DNA of 64,000 nucleotides from Petralouisia muris (GCF_004793545.1 NZ_SRYA01000002.1:1-64000), one strand, 5' to 3'; counted from the stretch's first letter, positions 1 through 8,853 are shown. Notes: a model not told the origin generated them from the letters alone. Numbers and translations: made by a program.

Positions 1-4
1 TAGG

Positions 5-52
5 CTGCTTTAGCAGCAGAGCGAACCTACCGGCTTTAGCCGGTAGTGGTTC
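5..52 (+). other. two adjacent hairpins with TTTA loops, possible 3' end of an upstream intron
   Basis: Two back-to-back stem-loops are visible: GCTGC-TTTA-GCAGC (about 5-18), and a longer one at 23-52 in which GAACC pairs with GGTTC and TACCGGC pairs with GCCGGTA around a second TTTA loop. An in-frame TAG at 44-46 closes the reading frame to the left. The frame then stays open rightwards through tape-measure-like codons. This would fit the 3' terminal stems of another self-splicing intron that ends just before that exon, but the rest of such an intron lies outside the window. Confidence 0.3.
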
Positions 53-157
53 AGTAATGGAACTAATTCATTATTGGATGTGTTGAATAAATTAACATCC
101 AAACTTGGAAGCATAGGCACTATTGGATTAGGTGCTTTTGCTTTTATAAACAAAGGT
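47..157 (+). CDS. internal exon of phage tail tape-measure gene
   Basis: The frame open from 47 to 178 reads as an N-terminal tape-measure segment with residues such as SLLDVLNKLTSKLGSIG followed by a Gly/Ala/Phe-rich hydrophobic stretch (TIGLGAFAFI). It has no start codon of its own and is closed on the left by TAG at 44-46. It ends in frame at TAG 179-181. I infer an exon of the large gene at 1012-7896. A junction after T157 (codon GGT) would keep phase 0 with a restart at 1012. Exact splice points are inferred; I could not build a convincing P1 helix at T157. If splicing does not occur, this is a broken 5' fragment of the tape-measure gene. Confidence 0.5.
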
Positions 158-610
158 AGATCAAACGATTTTGCCCTGTAGGGTGGTGACACCTTGCAGC
201 AAGTTTTAAAACGTGCCAAAGTATGAAATGTGGAAGCAGAGTAATACACCGGGGAACTCTAACCCATATATATGATATATGGGACTATATAACTAACCAA
301 TAATGTTATACAGTAGATCAGTCTATGATGGAGAATAGCCTGATAATACAGAGCCGTCCGAAACCAAGCTAAGGGGGAATCCCCTTGGGGCAGCATTGGG
401 AACACTGCCCTCCTGGATACAGGGTGAAGGTCAAGAGACTGTAAGGCACAGGGTCTTGTATATGCAAGATTCAGAAATCCAGTCCAGTTTCTACTATATA
501 AATGTAACATATAGTAGTCCATGCTCGCTGGTAACCAGACCAGCAAGGAGGGAACTCCAGGAAGCAGTATGGAATGGGATTGAAACAATATTAAATTGTA
601 AAGGTAAATA
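158..610 (+). ncRNA. group I self-splicing intron core (IA-like), approximate bounds
   Basis: The region is non-coding but has hallmarks of group I catalytic cores. An element resembling the phage T4 td motif (CCGGGGAACTCT, about 249-260) is followed by paired stems, including a 9-bp stem CCCATATAT/ATATATGGG at 265-285. At 430-446 GTCAAGAGACTGTAAGG resembles the conserved R element. Next is a short P8-like hairpin TCTTG/CAAGA, then AAATCCAGTCC (475-485), which resembles the S element. GACTG and CAGTC can form P7. Further stems follow (CTACTATAT/ATATAGTAG; GCTGG/CCAGC; GGAG/CTCC), as expected for P7.x/P9. The 5' and 3' ends are uncertain. The intron may extend to G1011 and enclose the antisense gene at 619-939. 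A covariance-model search (Rfam Intron_gpI) would decide. Confidence 0.6.
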
Positions 611-618
611 TGAAACGG

Positions 619-939
619 TTAAAACATGCTTTTTACAAATACCTTGTAATATTCGTCATTGATAAGGATCAGGGACTTATCGCCATCCTTCCATTCGATA
701 GCGATAAGATATTCTTTCTTATTCTTGCCACTGATTCCGGCAACAGCACCAATACTTCCGAAAAGTGCAACACCTAATGCACCTTTCCAGAAGGAATATT
801 GGTCTTTGTTGGATTCATCTATTACAGTGTATGAGGAAATGTTGTTTTTAGATAACCAACCATTTGCATAAAGCATTGTACCACCAGTAATTTTTGTACC
901 CTTATTTTTACCTTCTAATACGATATTTATAGTTGCCAT
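619..939 (-). CDS. small hypothetical protein with glycine-zipper segment, antisense to the tape-measure gene
   Basis: This is a 106-residue protein read leftwards, opposite to all surrounding phage genes. The start is the ATG at 939, chosen because AAGGAG lies about 8 nt upstream; the longer frame to 1005 has no such site. The N-terminus is beta-rich (ATINIVLEGKN). A Gly/Ala-rich hydrophobic stretch at about residues 52-70 (WKGALGVALFGSIGAVAGI) resembles a glycine zipper. The C-terminus is again beta-like and ends in a Lys/Phe-rich tail. I do not recognise a named family with confidence; similar small proteins occur in Firmicutes as uncharacterised. It sits between two tape-measure exons, so it is either cargo of the intron or an independently inserted lysogenic-conversion gene. 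Confidence 0.6.
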   Translation of the reverse strand: MATINIVLEGKNKGTKITGGTMLYANGWLSKNNISSYTVIDESNKDQYSFWKGALGVALFGSIGAVAGISGKNKKEYLIAIEWKDGDKSLILINDEYYKVFVKSMF

Positions 940-1011
940 ATGTGGTACTCCTTTTTGATTTAATATAGCAATTATAACAAAGAAATTTAATTCATTCAAT
1001 CTCATAAAAAG

Positions 1012-4000
1012 AAAATCAAAGATTTAAAAACAGTAGTTAGTGATATTAAAAATGTAATGGTTGAACTTGATAAGGTAAATTATGTGTTTTCTAATTTATC
1101 AGGTGTTCAATTGCAAGTATTTAAAGGCTTAGATGGTGCTCAGATTCAAAATTACATAACCCAGCTTCAAGCGATTAAAGCATCATCCAATGGGTTATAT
1201 GCATCAACACCAGTGGCAGAGTATGCGAAAGCCATTGAAGGTTTGGAGGCGAAACAGGCGGCATTACTGCTGTCCACACAGGGGCTAACCAATGCACAAA
1301 TAGCTGAAACATTAGCGGTAAATGAATCAAATGCAGCTAAAAACTATCAGGCCATGGCAGATGCAGGATTATTAGCGCGTAAGCAGAAACTTACCGTTGC
1401 ACAGGTGCAGGAGAATTTACAGACAGTATTGGGGGCAGAGGCGGACACATCCGCAGCAATGGCTTCACTCGGACTGTCCGCAGCAATGGAAGGGCAGGGA
1501 CACCAGACGCTGAAGCTCACTGCAAGGAAACTGGAAGAAGCAGTCGCTACAAATGCCCTGACAGAAGCACAGGCGAAAGAGCTTGCAATGCGTACAGGGG
1601 TGATGCTTTCCATGGAGGCGCAGACAGCAAGCGAAATGCCGAAATGGATTGCTACGGTGAAAGCTGGCACAAAAGCGGTTTTGGGACAGATAAAGGCAAC
1701 GGCTAAATGGCTGGCAACAACACCGGCTGGATGGGCTGCTGCTGCAATTGCTTCCATAGGCGGTGTCATTGCTGTCATTAATAACCTGGAAAAAGCGGAG
1801 AAGAAGGAAAGCGATGCGGCAGCAGAGTTATTTGAGAAATCCAAAGAAAAGGTAAGCTCCAATAAGGAAGAAGCGGAATCTTTAGAGGAATTGATTCAGA
1901 AATACCAGGAATTAAAATCTGCATCTGTCATAGATTCCGATGCCAGGGAACAGATAAAGGAAATCCAGAATGACATTGTTGGGCTGGTCGGTTCCGAAGC
2001 GAAAACGCTTGACCTTGTGAATGGCGGGCTGGAAGAGCAGTTAAGCAGACTGAAAGAGATATCATCTGAAAAGGCAAGGCAGAATGCGGAGGATGCAAAG
2101 GATGCATATGACAACGCAATCTACCAGTCAGATGTCATGACAGGGAATGCGGATGATTATGGAAACGATGTGTCCTTGAAATGGAACGGCACAGAATCCA
2201 CACAGATACACAAAGTAAAAGGATTTGAACAGGCAAAATATGATGAATTTGTAAAATTTATTACGAACAGTGGGTTTGGCGATATTTTCCGAAAGAACAA
2301 GGATGAAAATATCTTCAACATGAGGCTTGTCGTTGACACCACAGGGATTGACGGGTTAGAAGAAAAGGTGGAACGGCTGAAAGAGTTCAAAGAATTCCTC
2401 GATGAAAATGGGTTCAGGAATACGGGTATGTACCAAGGTGTGGCTAATGCAATCAGCAGCTACGGGGAACAGCAGGATAGTGAAGCGGAAGCGGCAAACA
2501 ACCTTGTGGAAGCAACTATCCAAAGCCTTTCAGCTTCAAGCAAGGAGCTTTCAAAGATATCGGTTGATTCCGTGAAGTCTTTTGAAGAATACCGGCAGAA
2601 GATGCTTGATGAAATGAAAAATGATGAAAGCATTGGGAAAATACTGGCCGATGGCGCATTGTCAAAAGAAAATTTAGAAACAGCAGTCAATGATTTTATG
2701 GCTGCGGCTGAACAGTTTTCAGAATGGTATGAGCGATGGAACAGTGAGATCCAGAACCAGGACACAGGAGAAATTTCAACTCCATCCTACAAAGATTCCC
2801 TGGACGGAGTGCAGTCCGTCACAGACAAACTCCATACGCTTATGGAAGTTTATGACGATGTGCAGGACGGGGAGGAATTTAATTGGTCTTCCATTTTAAA
2901 CAATGACGATTTTGCGTCCGCTTTCGAAAGCGCAGGAAAAGCCTATGACGATTTCATTCAAACCGTCACCCAAAATTCAGATGACATTGGCGCATGTCAG
3001 AAAGCCTTTGACAGCCTTGCGACTTCCGTCATTGACGGCAGCGGGATCTGGGACGATTTAACCGCTGAAACAAAGGAAGCCACCATTGCAATGTTAGAAG
3101 AGAACGGGGTTGTGAACGCTTCCGAGTTAGTGAACGCAAGGCTCGCCATGCAGGAAGAGTGCCTTGCCCTGGCCAAAGACAACGCGGCACTTGCAGGGAA
3201 GAAACTTTCTGACATCACATGGGAAGAGATCGGCGCATTGTTAAGCGAAGGGGAAGCCTCCGACACGACCTCAGATTATCTTACAGCGTTAGCCATCTCA
3301 AAGATGGACGTGAACAGCGTAAAAATCAACACCCAGGACGACGTAGACCAGATCATTGCGATTGCGAACGCGGCGGGAGCCTCCACCTCCTACATCCAGA
3401 ACCTTGCAAACGCGCTGCTGCATTTTAAGTCCATGGAGTTTGACACTGGCACCATGTTTGGGAAGGTGGGGGATTCCGCCAGGAACATCATGGTGAAATC
3501 CACGGAGGAAAAGCTGAAACAGGAACTCAGCGCGCAGCTGGAAGGCGCACAGCTTGATTCCTCACAGTTTTACGCAAAGTCAGGGGGAACTGGCGGATCA
3601 GGCTCCGGCAAGTCAGGCAAATCCGGCTCCTCCGCAAAAGAGGAGTCCATCGAAACTTTCGACTTCATTGAAACCGCCGTCAAACGGGTGGAAGCGGCCA
3701 TTGAACGGCTGAAAACAAAAGCGGAAGAGACGTTCCGCAGCTTCACCAAAAGAGGACGGGAATACAAGAAAGCCATTTCTGAGATTGCAAAGGAAATTGA
3801 CATCCAGAGAAAGGGCTATGACGCTTACATTGCAAAGGCGAACAGCATTGGATTAGAAGAATCCTGGGCAAGGCAGGTCAGGGACGGAAGCGTCAACATA
3901 GCGGACGTTTCAGACGACGGATTAAAGGAACGGATTAAAAATTACAAAGAGTGGTATGAAAAAGCCCTGGAATGCCAGGAGAAATTAGAGGAGCTTAAAA

Positions 4001-7000
4001 AGACCCAGAAAGAGCTTGCCCGGGAAAAGATTGAACTCTTAATCACCAAATATGAAAAACTCCTTGGGAAGCTGGAATCCACAAGCAAACGCATCCAGAA
4101 TAACATGGACTTCAAAGAAACCTGGGGATTCTCCGCAAGCGCAAAGGATTACACAAAGCTCAATAAAAACGCAAAGTCCCAGATCAAAAACCTCATAAAC
4201 CAGAACAAAAAGCTGAAAGAGCTGCAAAAGACGGTGACAAAAGGCTCCGAAGCGTGGCGTGAATACAATGAACGGATCAATTCCAACAATGAATCCATCC
4301 AGGAGCTGACCCAGTCCATGGCCGAGAACGCGATTGCGTCCGCCAATCTCGCCGGACAGAACGCGGAAGCCAAAAACAGCGCAAAGGACACGGCTGACAG
4401 CAGAACGGACGCAAAACTGTCCACTGCATCCACTGCGTCCAGGAAGAACAGCCTGCTAAACAACAAAGCGAAGAACATTGACGCAAGGCAGAAGAACTTA
4501 CAGACCGCGTACAATAAGACGGCCAAAAGCAGGGTTTCCTATGGAAACAAAATCTTAAAGGCCAATAAGAAGGACGTTTCCAAAAAGAACAAAAAACTGT
4601 TCGCCCAGGCGATCGCAAAAGTCAAAGCGGGCAAATTAGTTTCCGCGTCCACCATAAACGGGATTGTGAACGCGCTGAAATCCGCAAAGGGAAAAGAATA
4701 CAAAGAATTAAATGCGCTCCTCTCCCACTGCATTTCTTACAATGCGAACAAGAATGCGGAAGAGGAAAACAAATTAAACCTGGAAATGTATGCGCTCACC
4801 GCGCAGGAAGAGAAGAAGTCTTTCAGGCAGGAGCAGTTAAACAATTCTTTGGACGCGAACCAGTCCAAAGCGGACAGGGCCACGCTTTCAAACGCTGAAA
4901 CAACAGCGGCCAAAAACCAGAACATAGACACCCAGACGCGCTTAAGCAATGCAAACGCAAACGCGCAGGAACAGGCCGCAAAGAACGCTGTAAAAGACCG
5001 GGAAACGGCGGCAGGGAAAGCGTCCTTCGCAAAAGAGAAATCCTATAAAAAGCTGAAAGACAAAAAGCTGAAAAAGCGTCTGCAGAAAGCGGTTGCGGCA
5101 ATCAAAGCGGGGAAAAAGATTGACTCCGACTCCCTGAAAGCGGTCAAGGAGTACTGCCAGAAACATTTAAAGGGCAACTTAACCTACTACTATAACTGTG
5201 AAGCCTACAATGAAGCGGTGGAAAATGAGTTAAGCGCAAAAGAAGCGGAAACCCTTGCCAAAGCCCAGGCATATGCGTCCGCATTGCAGGCAAAGCGGGA
5301 AAAAGCTGCAAACACAGTGTCCGGCAGGGATGAAGAAAACGAATTGCACGCTGCAACCAGCAAAAACCAGACCTCAGCAGAAGCGAAGAACCAATATGTG
5401 GACAGGCAGATTTCAAACATTTCCCAGAACGCATCCACATATAAATCGGCATACAATACGTCTGTGACAGATTACAGCAATGCAAAGAGCGCAATTAACA
5501 AGTCCTCTGGGAACGCTGTCATAAACGAAATTAAGTCAAAATATGTAAGCAAGAACATCCTGATTCCCGCTGACTATCTGGAAAAAGCATATGCAGTCTC
5601 CAACAGCTTCGGGCTTGCCTGCTCTAACTACAATGAAGCCCTGGAAGCCATGAACGCAGCCAAAGCGGCCGCAGACCTGTATGAACAGACCGCAAAGACA
5701 GAAAAGGCCGCACTCGCCCTGGAAAAGATGGAAAACATCGACAAGGATTACGGGCACAAAATAAGCGTCTTTGAGCAGAGGGCTTCCAGAATTGACAATT
5801 CCATGGACATTGCCCAGGCCAAAGGATACCAGGCAAGCAAAAAATATTATGAGCGGCTGACGGAGAATGAGGAGAAAACCAACGAAACATTGGCGAGGAA
5901 ACGGAAAGACCTCACGGATTCCTTAAACCAGTCCGTCAGCACAGGCGCGGTCACGAAATTCTCAGACGAATGGTACGAAGCCTGCGGCAGGATTGACGAC
6001 GTGACGAACGCAATCGAGGAATCCGCCGTTTCCCTGGCCGAATTCAAAAAACAAATGCGCCAGATTGACTGGGACAATTTTGACTACCTGGAAAGCAGGA
6101 TTAAAAACACTGTCTCTGAAACGGATTTCCTGATTGGTGAGCTGTCCCGGGAAAGCCTTGCAAATGAGGACGTTGGATGGATGACAGGCCGGGGGAAAGC
6201 CGCCGCGTTCCTGCACGCAGGGAACTATGAAAACTACCGGAAACAGGCGGAGGACTATGCGTCTGAAATCCGCAGAATCAACAGCGAATTGGAGAAAGAC
6301 CCTTATAACAAGGAGCTGGTTGACCGGAAAGACGAGCTGCTCCAGTCCTACCGGGAATGCATCCAGGCGGCGCAGGAGGAAAAATACGCGGTCATAGACC
6401 TTTACACGCAGGGGTATGAAGCCCTCTCCGGCAAGCTGAAAAACCTGATCAGCGACTATGAGGATCTTTTGGACAAAGAAAAAGACGCGTTCGACTACCA
6501 GAAAAACATCGCGGACAAGGCGAAGGAAATCGCGGGAATCCGCAAGCGGCTGGAAGCCTACGCGGGCGACATGTCGGAAGAGACGAGGGCGAAAATCCAG
6601 ACGTTAAAGGTTTCTTTAGAGGAAGCGGAAAAGGATTTGCAGGAGACGCAGTACGACAAATACATCTCAGACACGAAGGAAATGCTTTCTGACCTGCAGG
6701 ACAGCTTTGACGAAGCCATCCAGCTTATCGTGGATTCCCTGGCGGAAAACTTCGGGAAGCTGACGGAGGACATGGAAGCCACGGCCGCAGAGACTGGGAA
6801 GTCCATCATGTCCCTTATGACGGGAATCGGCTACGCCCCCACCGAGGAATTCGGAAAACTCCTGGAAGGGACTGGGATTGCGGCTTCCGTCAACGCAGTG
6901 CTTACGGAACTGAAAGACTTCCATGCGAAAATGACGGCCTACGCGGACAAGATCGCCTCTTCCGCAAACGCGGACGCAGCCGCTGACAGCGGAAACTCTG

Positions 7001-7896
7001 GAACAGGCGCAAACAATGCGTCAGGAGCAGACCAGGCAATCATAAACGCGGCCACCCAGGGGACGGGCGGAGTTCCAAAAGGAGGCGCGCAGGCTCCCGC
7101 AGCCGTCCAGATTTCAGGCGACGAAACCATCAAGGGGAAGGACGGGCAGGACGGCAAGACCGACATTCTGGAGGAAACGGGGATTTCCAAACGGACGCAG
7201 GACTTCAAAGATCTAATGACGGCGAACGACTACCTGGACAAGCACTTGAAAAGCACAAAGGCAAAGCGGAGCGAGCTTACCGACATTAATAAGAAACTCT
7301 ATGACAAGCACGGCAAGAAAATCCTGACCACCGCCCAGATGAAAGAGCTTGCAAAGAAACTCGGGGTGGAATACGACAACCAGAAAACCTCCGGAAGCCT
7401 TTACAAGAAGCTGAAATCCATCGGGGTGAAAGGGTTCCGCGTTGGCTCCAAAAACATCCCCTATGAGCAGCTTGCGTTCCTTGGCGAAAAGGGCGACGAG
7501 CTTCATTTCAAAAAGGACGAAGGCACGCTTACAAAAGTTGGCCAGGGGGACATGGTGTTCACGGACGAAATGAGCAAGCGTTTATGGGAAATCTCACAGA
7601 TGCCGCCAGAGTTTATCCGTGAAAAATTCGGGATTCCCAGCGTCCAGCCGCAGACCGCCGCCCTTGCGCCGCTTCCTCCGTCCATTACGGAGAACAACCA
7701 GTACAATGGCGGGGACGTGAACATCAACATGGGTGGAATCGTAATGAACGGGGTGAATGACAAAAAAGAATTTGTAAGGGAATTGAACAACGCCCTTGCC
7801 ACAAACAGAGACACCATAAAGATTATGCAGCACAACACCGTCTGCGCATTGGGGAAAAACTACCGACCAATGGACGTAATGAGGTATGTGAGATAA
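1012..7896 (+). CDS. phage tail tape-measure protein (3' exon)
   Basis: Tape-measure proteins line the tail tube, set tail length and help DNA entry. The frame is open from 991. The first ATG (1057) lacks a ribosome site, so the coding sequence probably continues from the exon at 47-157 through splicing. From 1057 it encodes 2279 residues, long even for this family. Seen in the protein: Ala/Gln/Leu-rich helical N-terminus; a hydrophobic segment at about 218-243 (TTPAGWAAAAIASIGGV); a Gly/Ser/Lys linker at about 843-861; long Lys/Ala/Glu coiled-coil stretches; two divergent copies of a repeat unit near 1011-1090 and 1578-1660; and a C-terminal globular part with the typical GGDVNINMGGIVMNG region. 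It is probably a siphovirus tail gene. Tail neighbours upstream lie outside the window. Confidence 0.85.
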   Translation, partial: KIKDLKTVVSDIKNVMVELDKVNYVFSNLSGVQLQVFKGLDGAQIQNYITQLQAIKASSNGLYASTPVAEYAKAIEGLEAKQAALLLSTQGLTNAQIAETLAVNESNAAKNYQAMADAGLLARKQKLTVAQVQENLQTVLGAEADTSAAMASLGLSAAMEGQGHQTLKLTARKLEEAVATNALTEAQAKELAMRTGVMLSMEAQTASEMPKWIATVKAGTKAVLGQIKATAKWLATTPAGWAAAAIASIGGVIAVINNLEKAEKKESDAAAELFEKSKEKVSSNKEEAESLEELIQKYQELKSASVIDSDAREQIKEIQNDIVGLVGSEAKTLDLVNGGLEEQLSRLKEISSEKARQNAEDAKDAYDNAIYQSDVMTGNADDYGNDVSLKWNGTESTQIHKVKGFEQAKYDEFVKFITNSGFGDIFRKNKDENIFNMRLVVDTTGIDGLEEKVERLKEFKEFLDENGFRNTGMYQGVANAISSYGEQQDSEAEAANNLVEATIQSLSASSKELSKISVDSVKSFEEYRQKMLDEMKNDESIGKILADGALSKENLETAVNDFMAAAEQFSEWYERWNSEIQNQDTGEISTPSYKDSLDGVQSVTDKLHTLMEVYDDVQDGEEFNWSSILNNDDFASAFESAGKAYDDFIQTVTQNSDDIGACQKAFDSLATSVIDGSGIWDDLTAETKEATIAMLEENGVVNASELVNARLAMQEECLALAKDNAALAGKKLSDITWEEIGALLSEGEASDTTSDYLTALAISKMDVNSVKINTQDDVDQIIAIANAAGASTSYIQNLANALLHFKSMEFDTGTMFGKVGDSARNIMVKSTEEKLKQELSAQLEGAQLDSSQFYAKSGGTGGSGSGKSGKSGSSAKEESIETFDFIETAVKRVEAAIERLKTKAEETFRSFTKRGREYKKAISEIAKEIDIQRKGYDAYIAKANSIGLEESWARQVRDGSVNIADVSDDGLKERIKNYKEWYEKALECQEKLEELKKTQKELAREKIELLITKYEKLLGKLESTSKRIQNNMDFKETWGFSASAKDYTKLNKNAKSQIKNLINQNKKLKELQKTVTKGSEAWREYNERINSNNESIQELTQSMAENAIASANLAGQNAEAKNSAKDTADSRTDAKLSTASTASRKNSLLNNKAKNIDARQKNLQTAYNKTAKSRVSYGNKILKANKKDVSKKNKKLFAQAIAKVKAGKLVSASTINGIVNALKSAKGKEYKELNALLSHCISYNANKNAEEENKLNLEMYALTAQEEKKSFRQEQLNNSLDANQSKADRATLSNAETTAAKNQNIDTQTRLSNANANAQEQAAKNAVKDRETAAGKASFAKEKSYKKLKDKKLKKRLQKAVAAIKAGKKIDSDSLKAVKEYCQKHLKGNLTYYYNCEAYNEAVENELSAKEAETLAKAQAYASALQAKREKAANTVSGRDEENELHAATSKNQTSAEAKNQYVDRQISNISQNASTYKSAYNTSVTDYSNAKSAINKSSGNAVINEIKSKYVSKNILIPADYLEKAYAVSNSFGLACSNYNEALEAMNAAKAAADLYEQTAKTEKAALALEKMENIDKDYGHKISVFEQRASRIDNSMDIAQAKGYQASKKYYERLTENEEKTNETLARKRKDLTDSLNQSVSTGAVTKFSDEWYEACGRIDDVTNAIEESAVSLAEFKKQMRQIDWDNFDYLESRIKNTVSETDFLIGELSRESLANEDVGWMTGRGKAAAFLHAGNYENYRKQAEDYASEIRRINSELEKDPYNKELVDRKDELLQSYRECIQAAQEEKYAVIDLYTQGYEALSGKLKNLISDYEDLLDKEKDAFDYQKNIADKAKEIAGIRKRLEAYAGDMSEETRAKIQTLKVSLEEAEKDLQETQYDKYISDTKEMLSDLQDSFDEAIQLIVDSLAENFGKLTEDMEATAAETGKSIMSLMTGIGYAPTEEFGKLLEGTGIAASVNAVLTELKDFHAKMTAYADKIASSANADAAADSGNSGTGANNASGADQAIINAATQGTGGVPKGGAQAPAAVQISGDETIKGKDGQDGKTDILEETGISKRTQDFKDLMTANDYLDKHLKSTKAKRSELTDINKKLYDKHGKKILTTAQMKELAKKLGVEYDNQKTSGSLYKKLKSIGVKGFRVGSKNIPYEQLAFLGEKGDELHFKKDEGTLTKVGQGDMVFTDEMSKRLWEISQMPPEFIREKFGIPSVQPQTAALAPLPPSITENNQYNGGDVNINMGGIVMNGVNDKKEFVRELNNALATNRDTIKIMQHNTVCALGKNYRPMDVMRYVR

Positions 7897-7925
7897 TAAA
7901 TTTATTTCTTAAATGAATTGGATAA

Positions 7926-7957
7926 GGGACGCATCCAACTGCACGGATATGCGTCCC
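7926..7957 (+). repeat. inverted repeat between tape-measure gene and next gene
   Basis: GGGACGCAT at 7926-7934 is the perfect complement of ATGCGTCCC at 7949-7957, with a 14-nt loop that can extend the stem by an ATCC/GGAT pair. No T-run follows, so this is more likely an RNA processing or partial-termination hairpin in the late transcript than a classical terminator. Confidence 0.45.
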
Positions 7958-7982
7958 TGCATCCGGAAAGGAAAATACAAAA

Positions 7983-8285
7983 ATGAAAAAAATGAAAAGA
8001 GAAGAAATTGACAGGATTATTTTAGGCAGTTTCCAGGAAACGGGAGACAACACGCTTTCAAAGTTTTTGGACAACATCACCATCGTCAAATCAGCGTTGG
8101 AAAAAGACGGGATAGGGAAAGGCAGGGACAGGGATTTTGCAGCCCAGCTAATTTCATGCATTATGACCGCGCAGACAAGCGCACTTTGCACTATGCGCAA
8201 CGTTCTTTACAAAATACTTTGTGAGGACAGGGAAGAATCAATACAGCCAGCCATAGGAGGAAACGAGCATGAAATTAAACCGTAA
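7983..8285 (+). CDS. hypothetical phage protein, 100 aa
   Basis: This small soluble protein rich in Lys, Glu and Ile follows the tape-measure gene by 86 nt. AAAGGA lies about 10 nt before the ATG. The sequence is predicted mostly helical (EEIDRIILGSFQE near the N-terminus) with no membrane segment or signal peptide. The stop overlaps the next gene by 17 nt, which implies translational coupling. I do not recognise the family. By position it could be a small tail or head-tail accessory protein, but that is only context. Confidence 0.65.
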   Translation: MKKMKREEIDRIILGSFQETGDNTLSKFLDNITIVKSALEKDGIGKGRDRDFAAQLISCIMTAQTSALCTMRNVLYKILCEDREESIQPAIGGNEHEIKP

Positions 8286-8529
8286 AGACAGAAAAATCCA
8301 GATCCAGCAGAACATCATAAACCGCCTGGAAGAGGAAAATGAAATATTGAGGCAACAGTTGGAAGCGCGCTGCCCTGGAAACATGGAAAGCAAGGAAACC
8401 CTCGCCGGGCAGGCATACCGGGAATACACGGGACTGATTGAAGAACTGAACGAAATGAAACAGGAATACGTGGAATTAATTAAGGAAATGGCAGAAATGA
8501 AAGAAAAAATGAAACGGAAATGTAAGTGA
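8269..8529 (+). CDS. hypothetical coiled-coil phage protein, 86 aa
   Basis: The ATG at 8269 is preceded by a strong AGGAGG (8253-8258 area) inside the end of the previous gene. The whole protein looks like two coiled coils: residues about 5-35 (INRLEEENEILRQQLE) and 55-84 (LNEMKQEYVELIKEMAEMK), with a short Gly/Pro break between. There is no signal peptide. It is the last gene before a terminator, so it closes the late transcript. The function is unknown. Confidence 0.65.
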   Translation: MKLNRKDRKIQIQQNIINRLEEENEILRQQLEARCPGNMESKETLAGQAYREYTGLIEELNEMKQEYVELIKEMAEMKEKMKRKCK

Positions 8530-8538
8530 AATTCAAGT

Positions 8539-8573
8539 AAAAGGCGGTAAATATGAAACTTACCGTCTTTTGT
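8539..8573 (+). terminator. rho-independent terminator of the phage late transcript
   Basis: AAAAGGCGGTAA (8539-8550) pairs with TTACCGTCTTTT (8560-8571) with one G-U pair, around a 9-nt loop, and ends in T residues. The A-rich left arm makes it potentially bidirectional. Confidence 0.75.
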
Positions 8574-8705
8574 ATGCTGAAAAAATTGCGAGACTAAATA
8601 GAAACAAATCAATAGTTTAGGATGCATTTAATTTTATGGAATTGTGAATTGGACAAGCTGTGAAAAGAATAAAATGATATTAATAATAATTAGTGAGGAT
8701 GCAAT

Positions 8706-8807
8706 TTGGAAAAAAGTAACAAAAATATAAAAGTAACTGTAGTCTATGGAGATAAAAAATTAATTGATTGTATGAAAAATGTAATTATTAAACGCACAAA
8801 ACAATAG
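8706..8807 (+). CDS. 33-residue mini-protein with TTG start upstream of the recombinase
   Basis: A TTG at 8706 preceded by GTGAGG (about 7 nt away) opens a 33-codon frame (EKSNKNIKVTVVYGDKKL... ending RTKQ), stop at 8805-8807. The pattern of a beta-like stretch (IKVTVVYGDK) followed by a basic amphipathic helix (CMKNVIIKRTKQ) resembles tiny proteins that often precede large serine recombinases in clostridial elements, such as TnpW-like peptides. This link is inference from size, position and general pattern. The 358-nt gap between the late genes and the recombinase holds nothing else except the terminator and the operator-like repeat. Confidence 0.45.
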   Translation: MEKSNKNIKVTVVYGDKKLIDCMKNVIIKRTKQ

Positions 8808-8819
8808 AAAATAGATCTT

Positions 8820-8853
8820 GTATCATGTATAATAGTTTTAGTGTACATGATAC
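8820..8853 (+). promoter_or_regulatory. recombinase promoter with overlapping 10-bp inverted repeat (operator candidate)
   Basis: GTATCATGTA (8820-8829) and TACATGATAC (8844-8853) are exact inverted repeats separated by 14 nt. A TATAAT box (8828-8833) starts inside the left arm. The layout is that of an operator covering the -10 region of the recombinase gene that starts at 8887. Confidence 0.55.

Noticed and set aside
19-52. 34-nt stretch GAGC...GGTTC of the same length as group II intron domain V
   Set aside because: The inner bases do not form the domain V pairing with its two-base bulge and GNRA loop; a GAACC/GGTTC hairpin explains it better.
10-588. Several leftward frames in the intron region
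   Set aside because: No ribosome sites; they overlap structured intron RNA.
7926-7957. Strong inverted repeat taken as a terminator
   Set aside because: No T-run follows and the next gene in the same unit begins 25 nt later.
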